A stretch of DNA of 64,000 nt from Aestuariimicrobium ganziense (GTDB lineage: Bacteria > Actinomycetota > Actinomycetes > Propionibacteriales > Propionibacteriaceae): NCBI RefSeq assembly GCF_015352975.1, contig NZ_JACYIZ010000006.1:105936-169935 (forward strand), read 5' to 3'. Positions 44,108-52,534 of this stretch are shown here, in pieces; position 1 is the stretch's first letter, and every line of letters starts with the position of its first letter. Under the pieces are notes generated by a model. It searched no databases, was not told the origin of the DNA, and saw only the letters and a program-made list of their open reading frames with translations. A program made the translations under genes and the position numbers.

Positions 44108-44728
44108 ATGTCGCAGCAGGGCTACCCGCCTGGCCCCCAGTCCGGGCCGCCGTCCCAGCCCGGGCCCCCGCAGTCCGGCCCGGGAACTCCCTATCCCCAG
44201 TCGGGCAACTCGGCGAACTGGCCCACGGCCGAACAGCCCACCAGGCAGTGGCAGCCCAACCAGTGGCCCACCCAGCAGCCGGTGGCCCCTCAGGCTCCAC
44301 AGCAGGGCCAGCACCCGCAGCCCCAGCAGCCCTACCCACCTCAACAGCCTCTCCCCGGCCAGCCACATCCAGGCCAGCAGGGTGGACCAGCCCCGCAGTT
44401 CCCCCAGCCGCAGCCCACGCCGCCGTACCCGAGCCAGGGTCCCCCAGGCGGCATGGGTCCGGCGCCGATGGGTCAGCAGTACCCACAGCAGCCGATGGGG
44501 TGGAGCCAGTCACCGGCACCCGTTGACGCCGCGACGGCAGCCGACAAGCAGTTCAAGGAGTCGCTGATCATCCTGGTCGGGGTGCTTGCCGTGATCCTGG
44601 TGATCTTCCTGATCACACGGTGGTTGGCCTATGGCGCTGCGATCGTCGCCCTGGGCTACGTCGGCTGGACCGGCTTCCGGCTGATGCAGGCGCGCAAGCA
44701 GCCGCAGGCCCCTCGACCCTTCGGCTGA
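44108..44728 (+). CDS. Pro/Gln-rich protein with C-terminal membrane segments
   Basis: A 206-residue protein whose first 140 residues are low-complexity, made of Pro, Gln and Gly (QPQQPYPPQQPLPGQPHPGQ is typical). Residues 155-190 form one or two hydrophobic helices (LIILVGVLAVILVIFLI, YGAAIVALGYVGW) and the tail is basic. No family was recognised. The layout matches cytoplasmic Pro-rich, tail-anchored proteins common in actinobacteria. CAGGAG precedes the ATG at 7 nt. The repeats are compositional, without an exact unit. Confidence 0.65.
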   Translation: MSQQGYPPGPQSGPPSQPGPPQSGPGTPYPQSGNSANWPTAEQPTRQWQPNQWPTQQPVAPQAPQQGQHPQPQQPYPPQQPLPGQPHPGQQGGPAPQFPQPQPTPPYPSQGPPGGMGPAPMGQQYPQQPMGWSQSPAPVDAATAADKQFKESLIILVGVLAVILVIFLITRWLAYGAAIVALGYVGWTGFRLMQARKQPQAPRPFG

Positions 44729-44790
44729 GTACGCAGCCGGTCAGCGGTGCGCCGCGACCGCACGCAGGGCGCACCAGGTCGCCCGGCGGT

Positions 44791-46086
44791 TCAGTCGTCG
44801 TCGTGGACGGCGCCCGGGGTCCCGGGATCGACGATGTCGCCGATGATGCCGTTGGCCGACTTGGGCCAGGTCAGGTAGCGCACACCCATGTTGATCATCG
44901 CGGTCAACCGGTTGCGCCCGCCCAACAGGCTGCGCAGGTGCACCACGACCCAGAGCAGCCAGGCGATGACACCGGTGACCGAGGCTGATCGCCCGCCGGG
45001 CAGTGCGAGCTCGACGACCGCGGCGTTGCGTCCGATGGTGGCCATCGTCCCCTTGTCGACGTAGCCGAAGTCGGTGCCCGATCGTCCCTTGACCGCTGCG
45101 ACGATCTGGTCGGCGGCGTGGCGTCCCATCTGGATGGCGGGCTGCGCGAGTTGCGGCAGCGGGTCGTCGACGACCAGGGCGGCATCACCCACGGCGTAGA
45201 CGTCGGACAGACCCTGAACCCGCAGCCGGCGGTCGACCAGGATGCGACCGCCGCGCCCCTGCGGCAGTCCCCAGTCGGCGACGACCGGGTGAGCGCCCAC
45301 GCCGGCCGCCCAGATCACCACGTCGACCTCGAGGCTGCCCCCATCGGCGAAGTGCAGCCGGTCCTGCTCGACCCGGTCGATCGTGGTGCCGAGCCGCACG
45401 TCGACGCCGCGCCGCCGCAACTGCGCCAGCGTGTAGTCACGCAGTTCCGGCTCGAACGGGGCCAGCACGGCATCACCCATCTCGACGAGCACGACCCGGA
45501 AGTTGTCGGTGGCGATCTCGGGGTAGACCGCCGGCAGCCCTTCGGACTTGAGTTCGGCCAAGGTGCCGGCCATCTCGACCCCGGTGGCGCCACCCCCGAC
45601 CACAGCGACCGTGAAGCGCCGATCCGGGTCGTGCTGGGCGCTGAGTGCCTCCAGACCGGAGAAGATCCGGTCGCGGACGTCGAGCGCGGCACCGCGGGTG
45701 TAGATCGAGCGTGAGTGCTGGGCCGCCCCGGGGATGCCGAAGTGGTTGGGCCCCACGCCGGGTGCGAGCACCAGGTGGTCGTAGGTGATCGGGGCACCAT
45801 GGCTGACCCGGACGGCCCTGGCCTCGGTGTCGATGCCGGTGACCGAGCCCCGACGGAAGGTGATCGCCCCGAGGCGGTGGTTCGCCGCGAACCGGCGAAG
45901 CCCATAGGTGATGTCGCCGGGGTTCAGCCCACCCGTGGCGACCTGGTAGAGCAGCGGCTGGAAGACCGAGTAAGGGTGCCTGTCGACCAGGGTGACCCGC
46001 AGACCGGCCTTGGCCAGAGCCGTGGCGGCGCTGAGGCCGGCGAACCCTCCGCCGACGATGACGACGTGCTGATCACGAAGTGGCAT
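44791..46086 (-). CDS. ndh: Type II NADH:quinone oxidoreductase (NDH-2)
   Basis: A single-subunit, non-proton-pumping NADH dehydrogenase that feeds menaquinone in parallel with Nuo. The 431-residue protein has the FAD motif VVIVGGGFAGLSAATAL at the N-terminus, the NADH motif VAVVGGGATGVEMAGTLAEL near 165 and VYAVGDAALV near 290. The hydrophobic, membrane-binding C-terminus includes VIAWLLWVVVHLRSLLGGRN. The ATG starts at PLRDQHVVI; an earlier in-frame start would add 12 residues without support. Confidence 0.9.
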   Translation of the reverse strand: MPLRDQHVVIVGGGFAGLSAATALAKAGLRVTLVDRHPYSVFQPLLYQVATGGLNPGDITYGLRRFAANHRLGAITFRRGSVTGIDTEARAVRVSHGAPITYDHLVLAPGVGPNHFGIPGAAQHSRSIYTRGAALDVRDRIFSGLEALSAQHDPDRRFTVAVVGGGATGVEMAGTLAELKSEGLPAVYPEIATDNFRVVLVEMGDAVLAPFEPELRDYTLAQLRRRGVDVRLGTTIDRVEQDRLHFADGGSLEVDVVIWAAGVGAHPVVADWGLPQGRGGRILVDRRLRVQGLSDVYAVGDAALVVDDPLPQLAQPAIQMGRHAADQIVAAVKGRSGTDFGYVDKGTMATIGRNAAVVELALPGGRSASVTGVIAWLLWVVVHLRSLLGGRNRLTAMINMGVRYLTWPKSANGIIGDIVDPGTPGAVHDDD

Positions 46087-46131
46087 GCCTCGATCGTCGC
46101 ACCCCGGTGGCGTCGGACCCAAGTTCGCGAC

Positions 46132-46568
46132 TCAGCCCTGACGAGCTTGGTCAGCCGCGAACCGGGCATGCACCGACTCCCAGAACTCGATGTCCTCCGG
46201 ACTCACCGACGAGCCCGAGCTGGACGATCCGGGCGCACCCGCGGGCATCGCCGCCCGCAAGGCCGCCGGTCCCCCACTGTCGAACTGGTGCTCGACCCTC
46301 GCCCTGCTTGACAGCATGCCGGGGTCGGAGACCTCGAGGCAGTGCACCTCACCCAGTCCCGCGGCAGTGGCCATGGTCTGGGCGCGTTCCCTGGCGTTGA
46401 ACACCGCTGCGGCCAGCACCCTGGCCTCCTGTTCGACCCGGTGCTTCTCGGTCAGGGCCCACTCGACCCGGCCCAAGGTCACCCCCCTCGTGCCCCAGGC
46501 TGAGGTGGATGGTGGCCCGCTCGGGCGCGACGGACGCCTGCGCGGTGCCGACGATGGTGATCTCCACG
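46132..46568 (-). pseudogene. SIMPL-domain (DUF541) gene with internal deletion and frameshift
   Basis: From a GTG with AAGGGAG upstream the product starts like an actinobacterial SIMPL protein: VEITIVGTAQASVAPERATI then HLSLGHEG. At about 46485 the frame changes directly to GVTLGRVEWALTEKHRV, which belongs about 90 residues further along in this family, and then runs in the new frame to the normal end (AREQ-type helix ARERAQTMATAAGLGEVHCL, EVSDPGML). The middle is missing and the joint is out of frame. A GAGGGG run at the junction may have mediated the deletion. Confidence 0.75.
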
Positions 46569-46654
46569 ATGACTCCCTTCCTTGTCCCGAGGGTGCCACG
46601 GCGGACTGACGACATCACGGTGTCGCAGGGCGGGGACGAGCGCCAACGAAGGGC

Positions 46655-47665
46655 TCAGATGGCGGAGACGGCCTCGGGCAGCGACTCGCGGTCGACCACG
46701 TAGGCATGCGCCCAGCGCCGCACCTCGTCGAAGAAGGCCGTGCGGGCCGGCAGCCGCGACAGGGTCAGGTCGTGCATGCCGCCCTTGATCCGCACCACGG
46801 TCACGTGCGGACCCAGCCGCACCGCCGCCTTGGCCAGCTTGTCGACCTCGAGCACCGTGTCTGCCTCGAACAGCGACTCGTCCCAGGTGCGCCGGAAGTC
46901 GGACCGATCGCTGATCAGGGTGAGCACCGGGCAGTCGATCGCCAACCCGGCCGAGACCCGCTTCTGCCCCTGCATCACGGCGGCGAGCCACCCGGCCCGC
47001 AGCACGAACGACGGGTGCTTCTTCAGCCCGAGGTCGAAGTCCCACTCCCCGTCCAGCGAGTCGTGGATGCTGCGCACGTAGAGCCCCGAGTCGGGCAGGT
47101 TGATCACGTAGGTGGCGTTGCGCTTGCTCATCTGCTTGAGGAACTGTGAGGTGACCGCCCGGAACGCCTCGGTGCCGTGCATGTCGAGCCACGGGGCGTT
47201 GAGGATCAGCCCGTTGAGTTCCCCGGGTCGGCGGCTCGCCCACAGCGAGGCCACCAGTCCGCCGGTGGAGTGGCCCATGACGGTCATCTGGTCGTGGTCT
47301 GCGCGCACCACCTCGAGGGCGGCGTCCAACTCCTGGCCGTACTCGTCTAGGTCGGTGATGAAGCCCGCGAACTGTCCCTCGCCGAGCGATCGTCCGTAGC
47401 GACGCAGGTCGACAGCGTAGAAGTCGAAACCCTCCTGGTCGAAGAACTTGGCCAGGTGGGTCTGGAAGAAGTAGTCACTCCAGCCGTGCACGTAGAGCAC
47501 CGCGCGCGGGTGCCGGGCCGGCCCACGGCGCACGAGCGTGCCCACCAGCGGATCGGTCTCGGGCTCGTCGGGGGCGTAGGTCGCCAGCGGGAGCTCGAGG
47601 GTCAGGCACTCAAACCCGGACAGCTTGGTGTCAGGGCGCCAGTCGGCGCCCTCGTCCTCAGGCAT
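46655..47665 (-). CDS. Alpha/beta hydrolase (monoacylglycerol lipase-like)
   Basis: A 336-residue serine hydrolase. VLYVHGWSDYFFQTHLAKFF gives the oxyanion-hole HG, AVDLRRYGRS the conserved strand 4 region, VMGHSTGGLVASLWA near residue 130 the nucleophile Ser, and KGGMHDLTLSR near 310 the catalytic His. It resembles PldB-type lysophospholipases and monoacylglycerol lipases; substrate is inferred. It has no signal peptide. Its ATG overlaps the DUF3073 stop by one base (TGATG). Confidence 0.85.
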   Translation of the reverse strand: MPEDEGADWRPDTKLSGFECLTLELPLATYAPDEPETDPLVGTLVRRGPARHPRAVLYVHGWSDYFFQTHLAKFFDQEGFDFYAVDLRRYGRSLGEGQFAGFITDLDEYGQELDAALEVVRADHDQMTVMGHSTGGLVASLWASRRPGELNGLILNAPWLDMHGTEAFRAVTSQFLKQMSKRNATYVINLPDSGLYVRSIHDSLDGEWDFDLGLKKHPSFVLRAGWLAAVMQGQKRVSAGLAIDCPVLTLISDRSDFRRTWDESLFEADTVLEVDKLAKAAVRLGPHVTVVRIKGGMHDLTLSRLPARTAFFDEVRRWAHAYVVDRESLPEAVSAI

Positions 47666-47904
47666 CAGGAGGTGCGACGAACGTCCTGCTCGTCGTCCTC
47701 GTCGAGTTCGTCATCGTCCTCGTCGAACTCGTCATCGGCATACCGGTCAGCGAGGTCGGAGTAGTCCGGCTCGTCGAAGGTGTACTGGCCGCCTGACTCG
47801 GTGCGGAGCTCTCGTTCCAGCGACGCGAAGTCGGTGTTCACCGGACGGTACTTGAGATCTCGGGCAACCTTGGTCTGCTTTGCCTTTGCACGGCCGCGCC
47901 CCAT
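47665..47904 (-). CDS. DUF3073 family protein
   Basis: A 79-residue protein found throughout actinobacteria, usually next to purM as here. The basic N-terminus MGRGRAKAKQTKVARDLKY is the family hallmark, followed by FASLERELRTES and a tail of almost only Asp and Glu (about residues 55-74). Its function is unknown; a nucleic-acid-binding head with an acidic tail is an inference from charge. The ATG has GAGGGGG about 8 nt upstream. An upstream start would add 35 unrelated residues. Confidence 0.9.
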   Translation of the reverse strand: MGRGRAKAKQTKVARDLKYRPVNTDFASLERELRTESGGQYTFDEPDYSDLADRYADDEFDEDDDELDEDDEQDVRRTS

Positions 47905-48062
47905 ATGGGTCGACCCCCTCGCTTGGTCATCGCGGGGTGTGCCCGCGGAATGTCTGGTCTGCTGTCGTGACGGCAAGACTACCGGAGCACGCCAGATGAG
48001 CCAAAGCAATCCACGCCCGCCAACGCTGAGGGCTGAAACCGGCGTCGGCGCTGGTCAGGCGC

Positions 48063-49133
48063 TCAGCGATGCGCCCCCTGCAGGACGACCCGCTCACCGT
48101 GTTCGCGCACCGGGTGGACGACGCCACAGACCCACGATTCGAGCCCTCGTCCGCGCATCTCGGCCTGGGCGACTGCCACGGCGTTCTGCGGCAGGACGAT
48201 GGCCATGCCGACGCCCTGGTTGAGGGTCGCCTCGATGTCGGCCTGCGACACCTGACCCACCTGCTGCACCAGCGAGAAGACCGGCGGCGGGGTCCAGGTG
48301 GCGCGGTCGACCTCGACGGTCAGCCCCTCGGGCACCACGCGGGCCAGGTTGTTGGCGAAGCCGCCACCGGTGATGTGGCTCAGCGCGTGCACCGGTTCGC
48401 CGATCTGCTCACAGACGTCGAGCACGGCCAGCAGGTCGCTGGCGTAGACCCGAGTCGGGGTCAGCAACGCCTCGCCCAGGGTGGTGCCCAGGTCGGCCAC
48501 GTGCTTGTCGAGTGTCCATCCGGCGTCGTCGAGCAACACCTTGCGCACCAGGGAGTAGCCGTTGGAGTGCAGCCCGGACGAGGCCACCGCCAGCACCAGG
48601 TCGCCCTCGGTGACCCGCTCGGGCCCCAGGATCTTGGCCTTCTCGACCACCCCGGTGGTGGCGCCGGCCACGTCGTACTCATCGGGTCCGAGCAGCCCGG
48701 GGTGTTCGGCGGTCTCGCCGCCGAGCAGTGCCGCGCCGGCCTGCTCGCAGGCCGCCGCGATCCCCTTGACGATGTCGGCGATGCGTTCGGGCACGACCTT
48801 CCCGCAGGCGATGTAGTCGGTCACGAACAGCGGCTCGGCCCCGCACACGACCAGGTCGTCGACCAGCATGCCGACCAGGTCGAAGCCGATGGTGTCGTGC
48901 TTGTCGAGGGCCTGGGCGATGGCCACTTTCGTCCCCACCCCATCGGTCGAGGTCGCGAGCACGGGGTGGTTGTAGCCGGCCAGGGCCGAGGCGTCGAAGA
49001 AGCCGGCGAAGCCCCCCAACCCGCCCAGCACCTCGGGGCGGCGGGTGCGTGCGACGTGCTGCTTCATCAGTTCGACGGCGCGGTCGCCGGCCTCGATGTC
49101 GACGCCGGCTCGGGCGTAGGCGGACTGGCTCAT
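48063..49133 (-). CDS. purM: Phosphoribosylformylglycinamidine cyclo-ligase
   Basis: The fifth step of purine synthesis, ATP-dependent closure of FGAM to AIR. The 356-residue protein has GGFAGFFDAS near residue 42, STDGVGTK near 63, ALLGGETAEHPG near 135 and SHITGGGFANNLARV near 245. It is the normal family length (about 345). It starts 2 nt after the purF stop with GGAGTGACC as a ribosome site, so purF and purM are cotranscribed. Confidence 0.96.
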   Translation of the reverse strand: MSQSAYARAGVDIEAGDRAVELMKQHVARTRRPEVLGGLGGFAGFFDASALAGYNHPVLATSTDGVGTKVAIAQALDKHDTIGFDLVGMLVDDLVVCGAEPLFVTDYIACGKVVPERIADIVKGIAAACEQAGAALLGGETAEHPGLLGPDEYDVAGATTGVVEKAKILGPERVTEGDLVLAVASSGLHSNGYSLVRKVLLDDAGWTLDKHVADLGTTLGEALLTPTRVYASDLLAVLDVCEQIGEPVHALSHITGGGFANNLARVVPEGLTVEVDRATWTPPPVFSLVQQVGQVSQADIEATLNQGVGMAIVLPQNAVAVAQAEMRGRGLESWVCGVVHPVREHGERVVLQGAHR

Positions 49134-49135
49134 GG

Positions 49136-50584
49136 TCACTCCTTGGGGGTGAGGCGGGTCGGCACCGGAACCGGGTAGACCCCGTCGAAGCAGGCTCGGC
49201 ACAACTGGTCCATGGGCTGGTGCGTGGTCTGCACGAGCGCCTCGAGCGAGATGAAGCCCAGCGAGTCGGCGCCGATCGCGCGGCACATCTCGTCGGTCCC
49301 CATGCCGGGGGCGAGCAGCTCGGCGCGGGTGGCGAAATCGATGCCGTAGAAGCAGGGCCACTGCACCGGCGGCGACGAGATCCGCACGTGCACCTCGGCG
49401 GCGCCGGCGCTGCGCAGCATCGCCACCACCTGGCGCTGGGTGTTGCCGCGCACGATCGAGTCGTCGACCACGACCAGCCGCTTGCCCTCGACCACGTCGC
49501 GCAGCGGGTTGAGCTTGAGCCGGATGCCGAGTTGGCGCACCGTCTGCGAGGGCTGGATGAAGGTGCGTCCGACGTAGGCGTTGCGCACCAGGCCCTGCCC
49601 GTAGGGAATGCCCGACTCGGCCGCATAGCCGATCGCGGCCGGCGTCCCCGAGTCGGGGGTGGGGATCACCAGGTCGGCCTCGGCCGGGCACTCCTCGGCG
49701 AGCAACTTGCCGATCTTGACCCGGACGTTGTGGATGCGTCGACCGTTGAGCGTGGTGTCGGGCCGGGCCAGGTAGACGTACTCGAACAGACAACCCTTCG
49801 GCGCCGGCTCGGCGAACTGGTTCGAGCGCAGACCGTCGGCGTCGATCGCCAGCAGTTCGCCTGGTTCGATGTCGCGGACGAATGTGGCCCCGACGATGTC
49901 GAGGGCCGCGGTCTCGCTGGCGACCACCCAGCCGTTCTGCAGCCGTCCCAGGGCCAGCGGGCGGATCCCCTGTGGGTCGCGCGCGGCGTACAGGGTGTTC
50001 TCGGTCATGAAGGTGAGGCAGAACGCGCCACGCAGGTGCGGCAGCACCGCCAGCGCGGCCTTCTCGATGTCGTCCTCGCCGTGGGTGGCCAGCAGTGCCG
50101 ACAGGATCGCGGTGTCAGAGGTGGAGTCCATCCGCTGCTTGTGGGGCACCTCGCTGCAGGGGGCCTGGGTGGCCAGCATGGCCTCGAGTTCCTCGGTGTT
50201 GGTGAGGTTGCCGTTGTGCGCCAACGCCAGGCCGCCGTCGCCGGTCTCGCGGAAGGTCGGTTGGGCGTTGCCCCAACTGGACGAGCCGGCGGTCGAGTAG
50301 CGGGTGTGGCCGACGGCCAGGTGGCCCTGGAGGGAGTTGAGGGTCGACTCGTCGAAGACCTGCGAGACCAGCCCCATGTCCTTGAAGACCATGATCCGCT
50401 GGCCGTTGCTGACCGCCAGCCCCGCGGACTCCTGACCACGGTGCTGCAGGGCGAACAACCCGAAGTAGGCGAGTTGGGCGACGTGTTCGCCCGGGCTGAA
50501 GACCCCGAACACACCGCACTGGTCCTGGGGACCTCGGTCGTGGGGATCGAGTTCGTGGGTCAGACGACCATCCGGACGGCGCAC
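49136..50584 (-). CDS. purF: Amidophosphoribosyltransferase
   Basis: The first committed step of purine synthesis. A 22-residue propeptide precedes Cys23 (QDQCGVFGV), the N-terminal nucleophile exposed after processing. The glutaminase domain shows LQHRGQESAG, HTRYSTAGSS and HNGNLTN; the phosphoribosyltransferase domain shows the PRPP loop VVVDDSIVRGNT near residue 350. Four cysteines (around 253, 398, 471 and 474) may bind the Fe-S cluster of Bacillus-type PurF. The GTG lies 4 nt after the upstream gene's stop. Confidence 0.95.
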   Translation of the reverse strand: MRRPDGRLTHELDPHDRGPQDQCGVFGVFSPGEHVAQLAYFGLFALQHRGQESAGLAVSNGQRIMVFKDMGLVSQVFDESTLNSLQGHLAVGHTRYSTAGSSSWGNAQPTFRETGDGGLALAHNGNLTNTEELEAMLATQAPCSEVPHKQRMDSTSDTAILSALLATHGEDDIEKAALAVLPHLRGAFCLTFMTENTLYAARDPQGIRPLALGRLQNGWVVASETAALDIVGATFVRDIEPGELLAIDADGLRSNQFAEPAPKGCLFEYVYLARPDTTLNGRRIHNVRVKIGKLLAEECPAEADLVIPTPDSGTPAAIGYAAESGIPYGQGLVRNAYVGRTFIQPSQTVRQLGIRLKLNPLRDVVEGKRLVVVDDSIVRGNTQRQVVAMLRSAGAAEVHVRISSPPVQWPCFYGIDFATRAELLAPGMGTDEMCRAIGADSLGFISLEALVQTTHQPMDQLCRACFDGVYPVPVPTRLTPKE

Positions 50585-50588
50585 GCGC

Positions 50589-51302
50589 TCACCCTACCGC
50601 CTGCTCACCTGCCCCTGACCGTGCTGCCCACCACCCTTGGCGGCTGAGGAGCCTCAGTCGACCACCCGTGCACACCCATCCGAAGACGAAGGCGACCATG
50701 ACCGAGGCCACCATCATCTCCCCGCCGTCCTCGAGCACCTGCGTCACGTGGGAAGCTTTCGACGCGGCCGGCAGTACCGATCCGACGGCATCCAACAGCA
50801 CGCCCACTGTGAAGAGGGCTCCGAGGAGCACCAAGAGATCGCCGGTGAACGCCTTGATGGCCCTCGGGGCTCGCCAGAGACCAGCCAGCAGCCCCAAGCC
50901 CAGCGGGAGACCGACCAGGGCAACCAGGCCGAGTTCGCCCAACTCCTGTGCTGAGAGCACGCCGTTCGAGGGCAGCACCTGAGCTCGGGCGATCCGATGC
51001 CCGAATCGCTCGTGCAGTCGCAGCGCGTCGGTGGCCACCATGGCCAGGAAGAGCACGACCCAGCCGACCAGTCGCAGGGTGCGATGCAGTATCACCGCGA
51101 GCGCCGTGAGCACCAGCAGCCAGGCCCACTTCAGATACTGGTAGTGCTCGGCGAGACCATTGTCCATGTCGATCTGGTAGCGCGACAGCGACCGGGTGGG
51201 GTCGAGCCGATACAGCACGTGCAGCGTGATGTAGCCGAGGTCAGTGAGCAGCAGCAGCACGAGCAGCATCGAGTGCGGTGTCGGCCGCCGGGTGCGCTCC
51301 AT
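50589..51302 (-). CDS. Multi-pass membrane protein of unknown function
   Basis: A 237-residue protein with six or seven predicted membrane helices and a loop HERFGHRIARAQ in the middle. The conserved-looking segments LSAQELGELGLVALVGLPLG and VLEDGGEMMVASVMVAFVFG carry buried Glu residues. No family was recognised. The ATG is 6 nt after TAGCGT (minus strand 51314-51309), so the transcript is probably leaderless, and purF follows after 4 nt, making it the likely first gene of a purF-purM operon. Confidence 0.65.
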   Translation of the reverse strand: MERTRRPTPHSMLLVLLLLTDLGYITLHVLYRLDPTRSLSRYQIDMDNGLAEHYQYLKWAWLLVLTALAVILHRTLRLVGWVVLFLAMVATDALRLHERFGHRIARAQVLPSNGVLSAQELGELGLVALVGLPLGLGLLAGLWRAPRAIKAFTGDLLVLLGALFTVGVLLDAVGSVLPAASKASHVTQVLEDGGEMMVASVMVAFVFGWVCTGGRLRLLSRQGWWAARSGAGEQAVG

Positions 51303-51373
51303 ACCTCGACGCTATGGCCCGGCGATGAGACGGCCATGAGAGACACACGTGATCGTCGTCATGGTGTCGGCCG

Positions 51374-51790
51374 TCACGCCCCGCGAGGTGGACCCACCGA
51401 GCCTCTCTCGACGATCTCGGGCTCCAGGCTGACCGCCCGCGCAGGGCCGCCCCTACCGGGGTGGCGCAACCGCTCGGCCAGCACCTGCGCCGCCAGTCGC
51501 CCGACCCCGCCGACGCGGAGCCGCCACCGCGGTCAGCGGCGGGTCGAGGTCAGCGGCGAGCACATCGTCCTGAGCGATCATCGACACGTCGTGACCCAGC
51601 CGCAGACCGGCTGTTCGCAGGCGCAGGCTGAGTGGTTCGGCCTCGAGGTCGGAGTGCACGTGCGCGTGCCCCTGTCACAGCAGGTGCTCGATGGCGAGCT
51701 CAGCCCCCTGGCATGGTCGGTTCCTACGCTGTCGTAGCGACCGGGCGTGCCCCGGCGTCGCCTCAGGCGTTCCATCAGCACCACGGGCAG
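51374..51790 (-). pseudogene. LacI-family regulator remnant (second), with frameshifts and a stop
   Basis: Fragments of a LacI effector domain lie in order but in different frames: PVVLMERLRRRRGTPGRYDS then VGTDHARG, a shift, AELAIEHLL, a TGA, QGHAHVHSDLEAEPLSLRLR and GHDVSMIAQDDVLAADLDPP in one frame, then a shift to VGRLAAQVLAERLRH and VSLEPEIVERGSVGPPRG. The DNA-binding head and roughly 90 residues between GH and HSDLEA are missing. It is fused upstream to an aminoglycoside-phosphotransferase-like remnant. Beyond repair; no product expected. Confidence 0.7.
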
Positions 51791-52054
51791 TCAGTTCGCC
51801 GACGCGGCCGTGGTCGAGGACTTCGGGGCAGCCGACCTCGGCGGGCAACTCGCGCATGACCAGGGCTTCGGCGGTCAGGCGCAGCGGTTGCCGATCCAGC
51901 ACACCCGCAGGAAGGCGCGCTCGGGTGCGTTGACGGCGACCGCGTGGTTCGACCAACTCGGCACGATGTCACCCAAGTGGTCGGGGTCGATGCCTGCGTC
52001 GGCGGCGCAGCGCAGCACCCGGGAGCGGACGACCTCGTCCATCGGGGCGCTCAT
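51790..52054 (-). pseudogene. Aminoglycoside phosphotransferase-like N-terminal remnant
   Basis: The ATG overlaps the DUF1992 stop (ATGA). It encodes SAPMDEVVRSRVLRCAADAG, then IDPDHLGDIVPSWSNHAVAV and NAPERAFLRVCWIGNRCA before a stop at 51877-51875. In a shifted frame RLTAEALVMRELPAEVGCPE and VLDHGRVGEL continue the likely kinase N-lobe (an R-E-A-x-V-L...P-E-V-L-D-H-G pattern). It then changes abruptly to LacI sequence. The family assignment is moderate; the truncated, shifted state is clear. Confidence 0.5.
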
Positions 52055-52470
52055 CGGGCCGGCCTGGGTGACTCAGGATCGTCGCGGCGGCGTTGCCACT
52101 CGGCGAGCACCTCGTCCACGTCGAGGGGACGCGTGTAGATCGGTACCCGCTCGACCTGGCGGGCGTTGGAGTCCTTGATGCGCGCGTTGAGGTCCTCGAT
52201 GAGGTCGCGCGCCAGTTCGCGGGTGCGGACGTCGGCCAGGGTCTGCTGGATGTCCTGCTTCTCGCGCCGCAGGCGCAGCGAGGTGGGCATGGCGCCGGTG
52301 AGGTCTTCCTTCTCGAGCTTTCGCCGCAACCACCAGTCGGCATCGCCCGGTCGTCCCAGGTCGATCGGCTTGCCGGCGCCGGGCAGGTTGTCGAACTCGC
52401 CACGTTCCATCGCCTCGCGGATCTGGCGCTCGACCCAGGTCTCGGAGCGCGGCTGGCCGGGATGGGACAT
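52051..52470 (-). CDS. DUF1992 (DnaJ-C28 conserved domain) protein
   Basis: A 139-residue protein of the DUF1992 family. The signature is at the N-terminus: VERQIREAMERGEFDNLPGA, GKPIDLGRP and WWLRRKLEKEDL. A helical region rich in Arg and Glu follows, then PIYTRPLDVDEVLAEWQRR. Function is unknown; eukaryotic DNAJC28 shares the domain. The ATG lies 6 nt downstream of TAGACT (minus strand 52482-52477), consistent with a leaderless transcript diverging from the next gene. Confidence 0.9.
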   Translation of the reverse strand: MSHPGQPRSETWVERQIREAMERGEFDNLPGAGKPIDLGRPGDADWWLRRKLEKEDLTGAMPTSLRLRREKQDIQQTLADVRTRELARDLIEDLNARIKDSNARQVERVPIYTRPLDVDEVLAEWQRRRDDPESPRPAR

Positions 52471-52521
52471 GGGTCGAGTCTACGGACGCGCCACGCCCCT
52501 CGAGTCGGCCCTGCGGATCGA

Positions 52522-52527
52522 TACGAT
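52522..52527 (+). promoter_or_regulatory. -10 hexamer TACGAT for LURP-one-like gene
   Basis: TACGAT ends exactly 7 nt before the GTG with no ribosome site; only 39 bp separate it from the opposing -10 of the DUF1992 gene, so the two leaderless promoters are back to back. Confidence 0.5.
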
Positions 52528-52534
52528 TCCGGCT

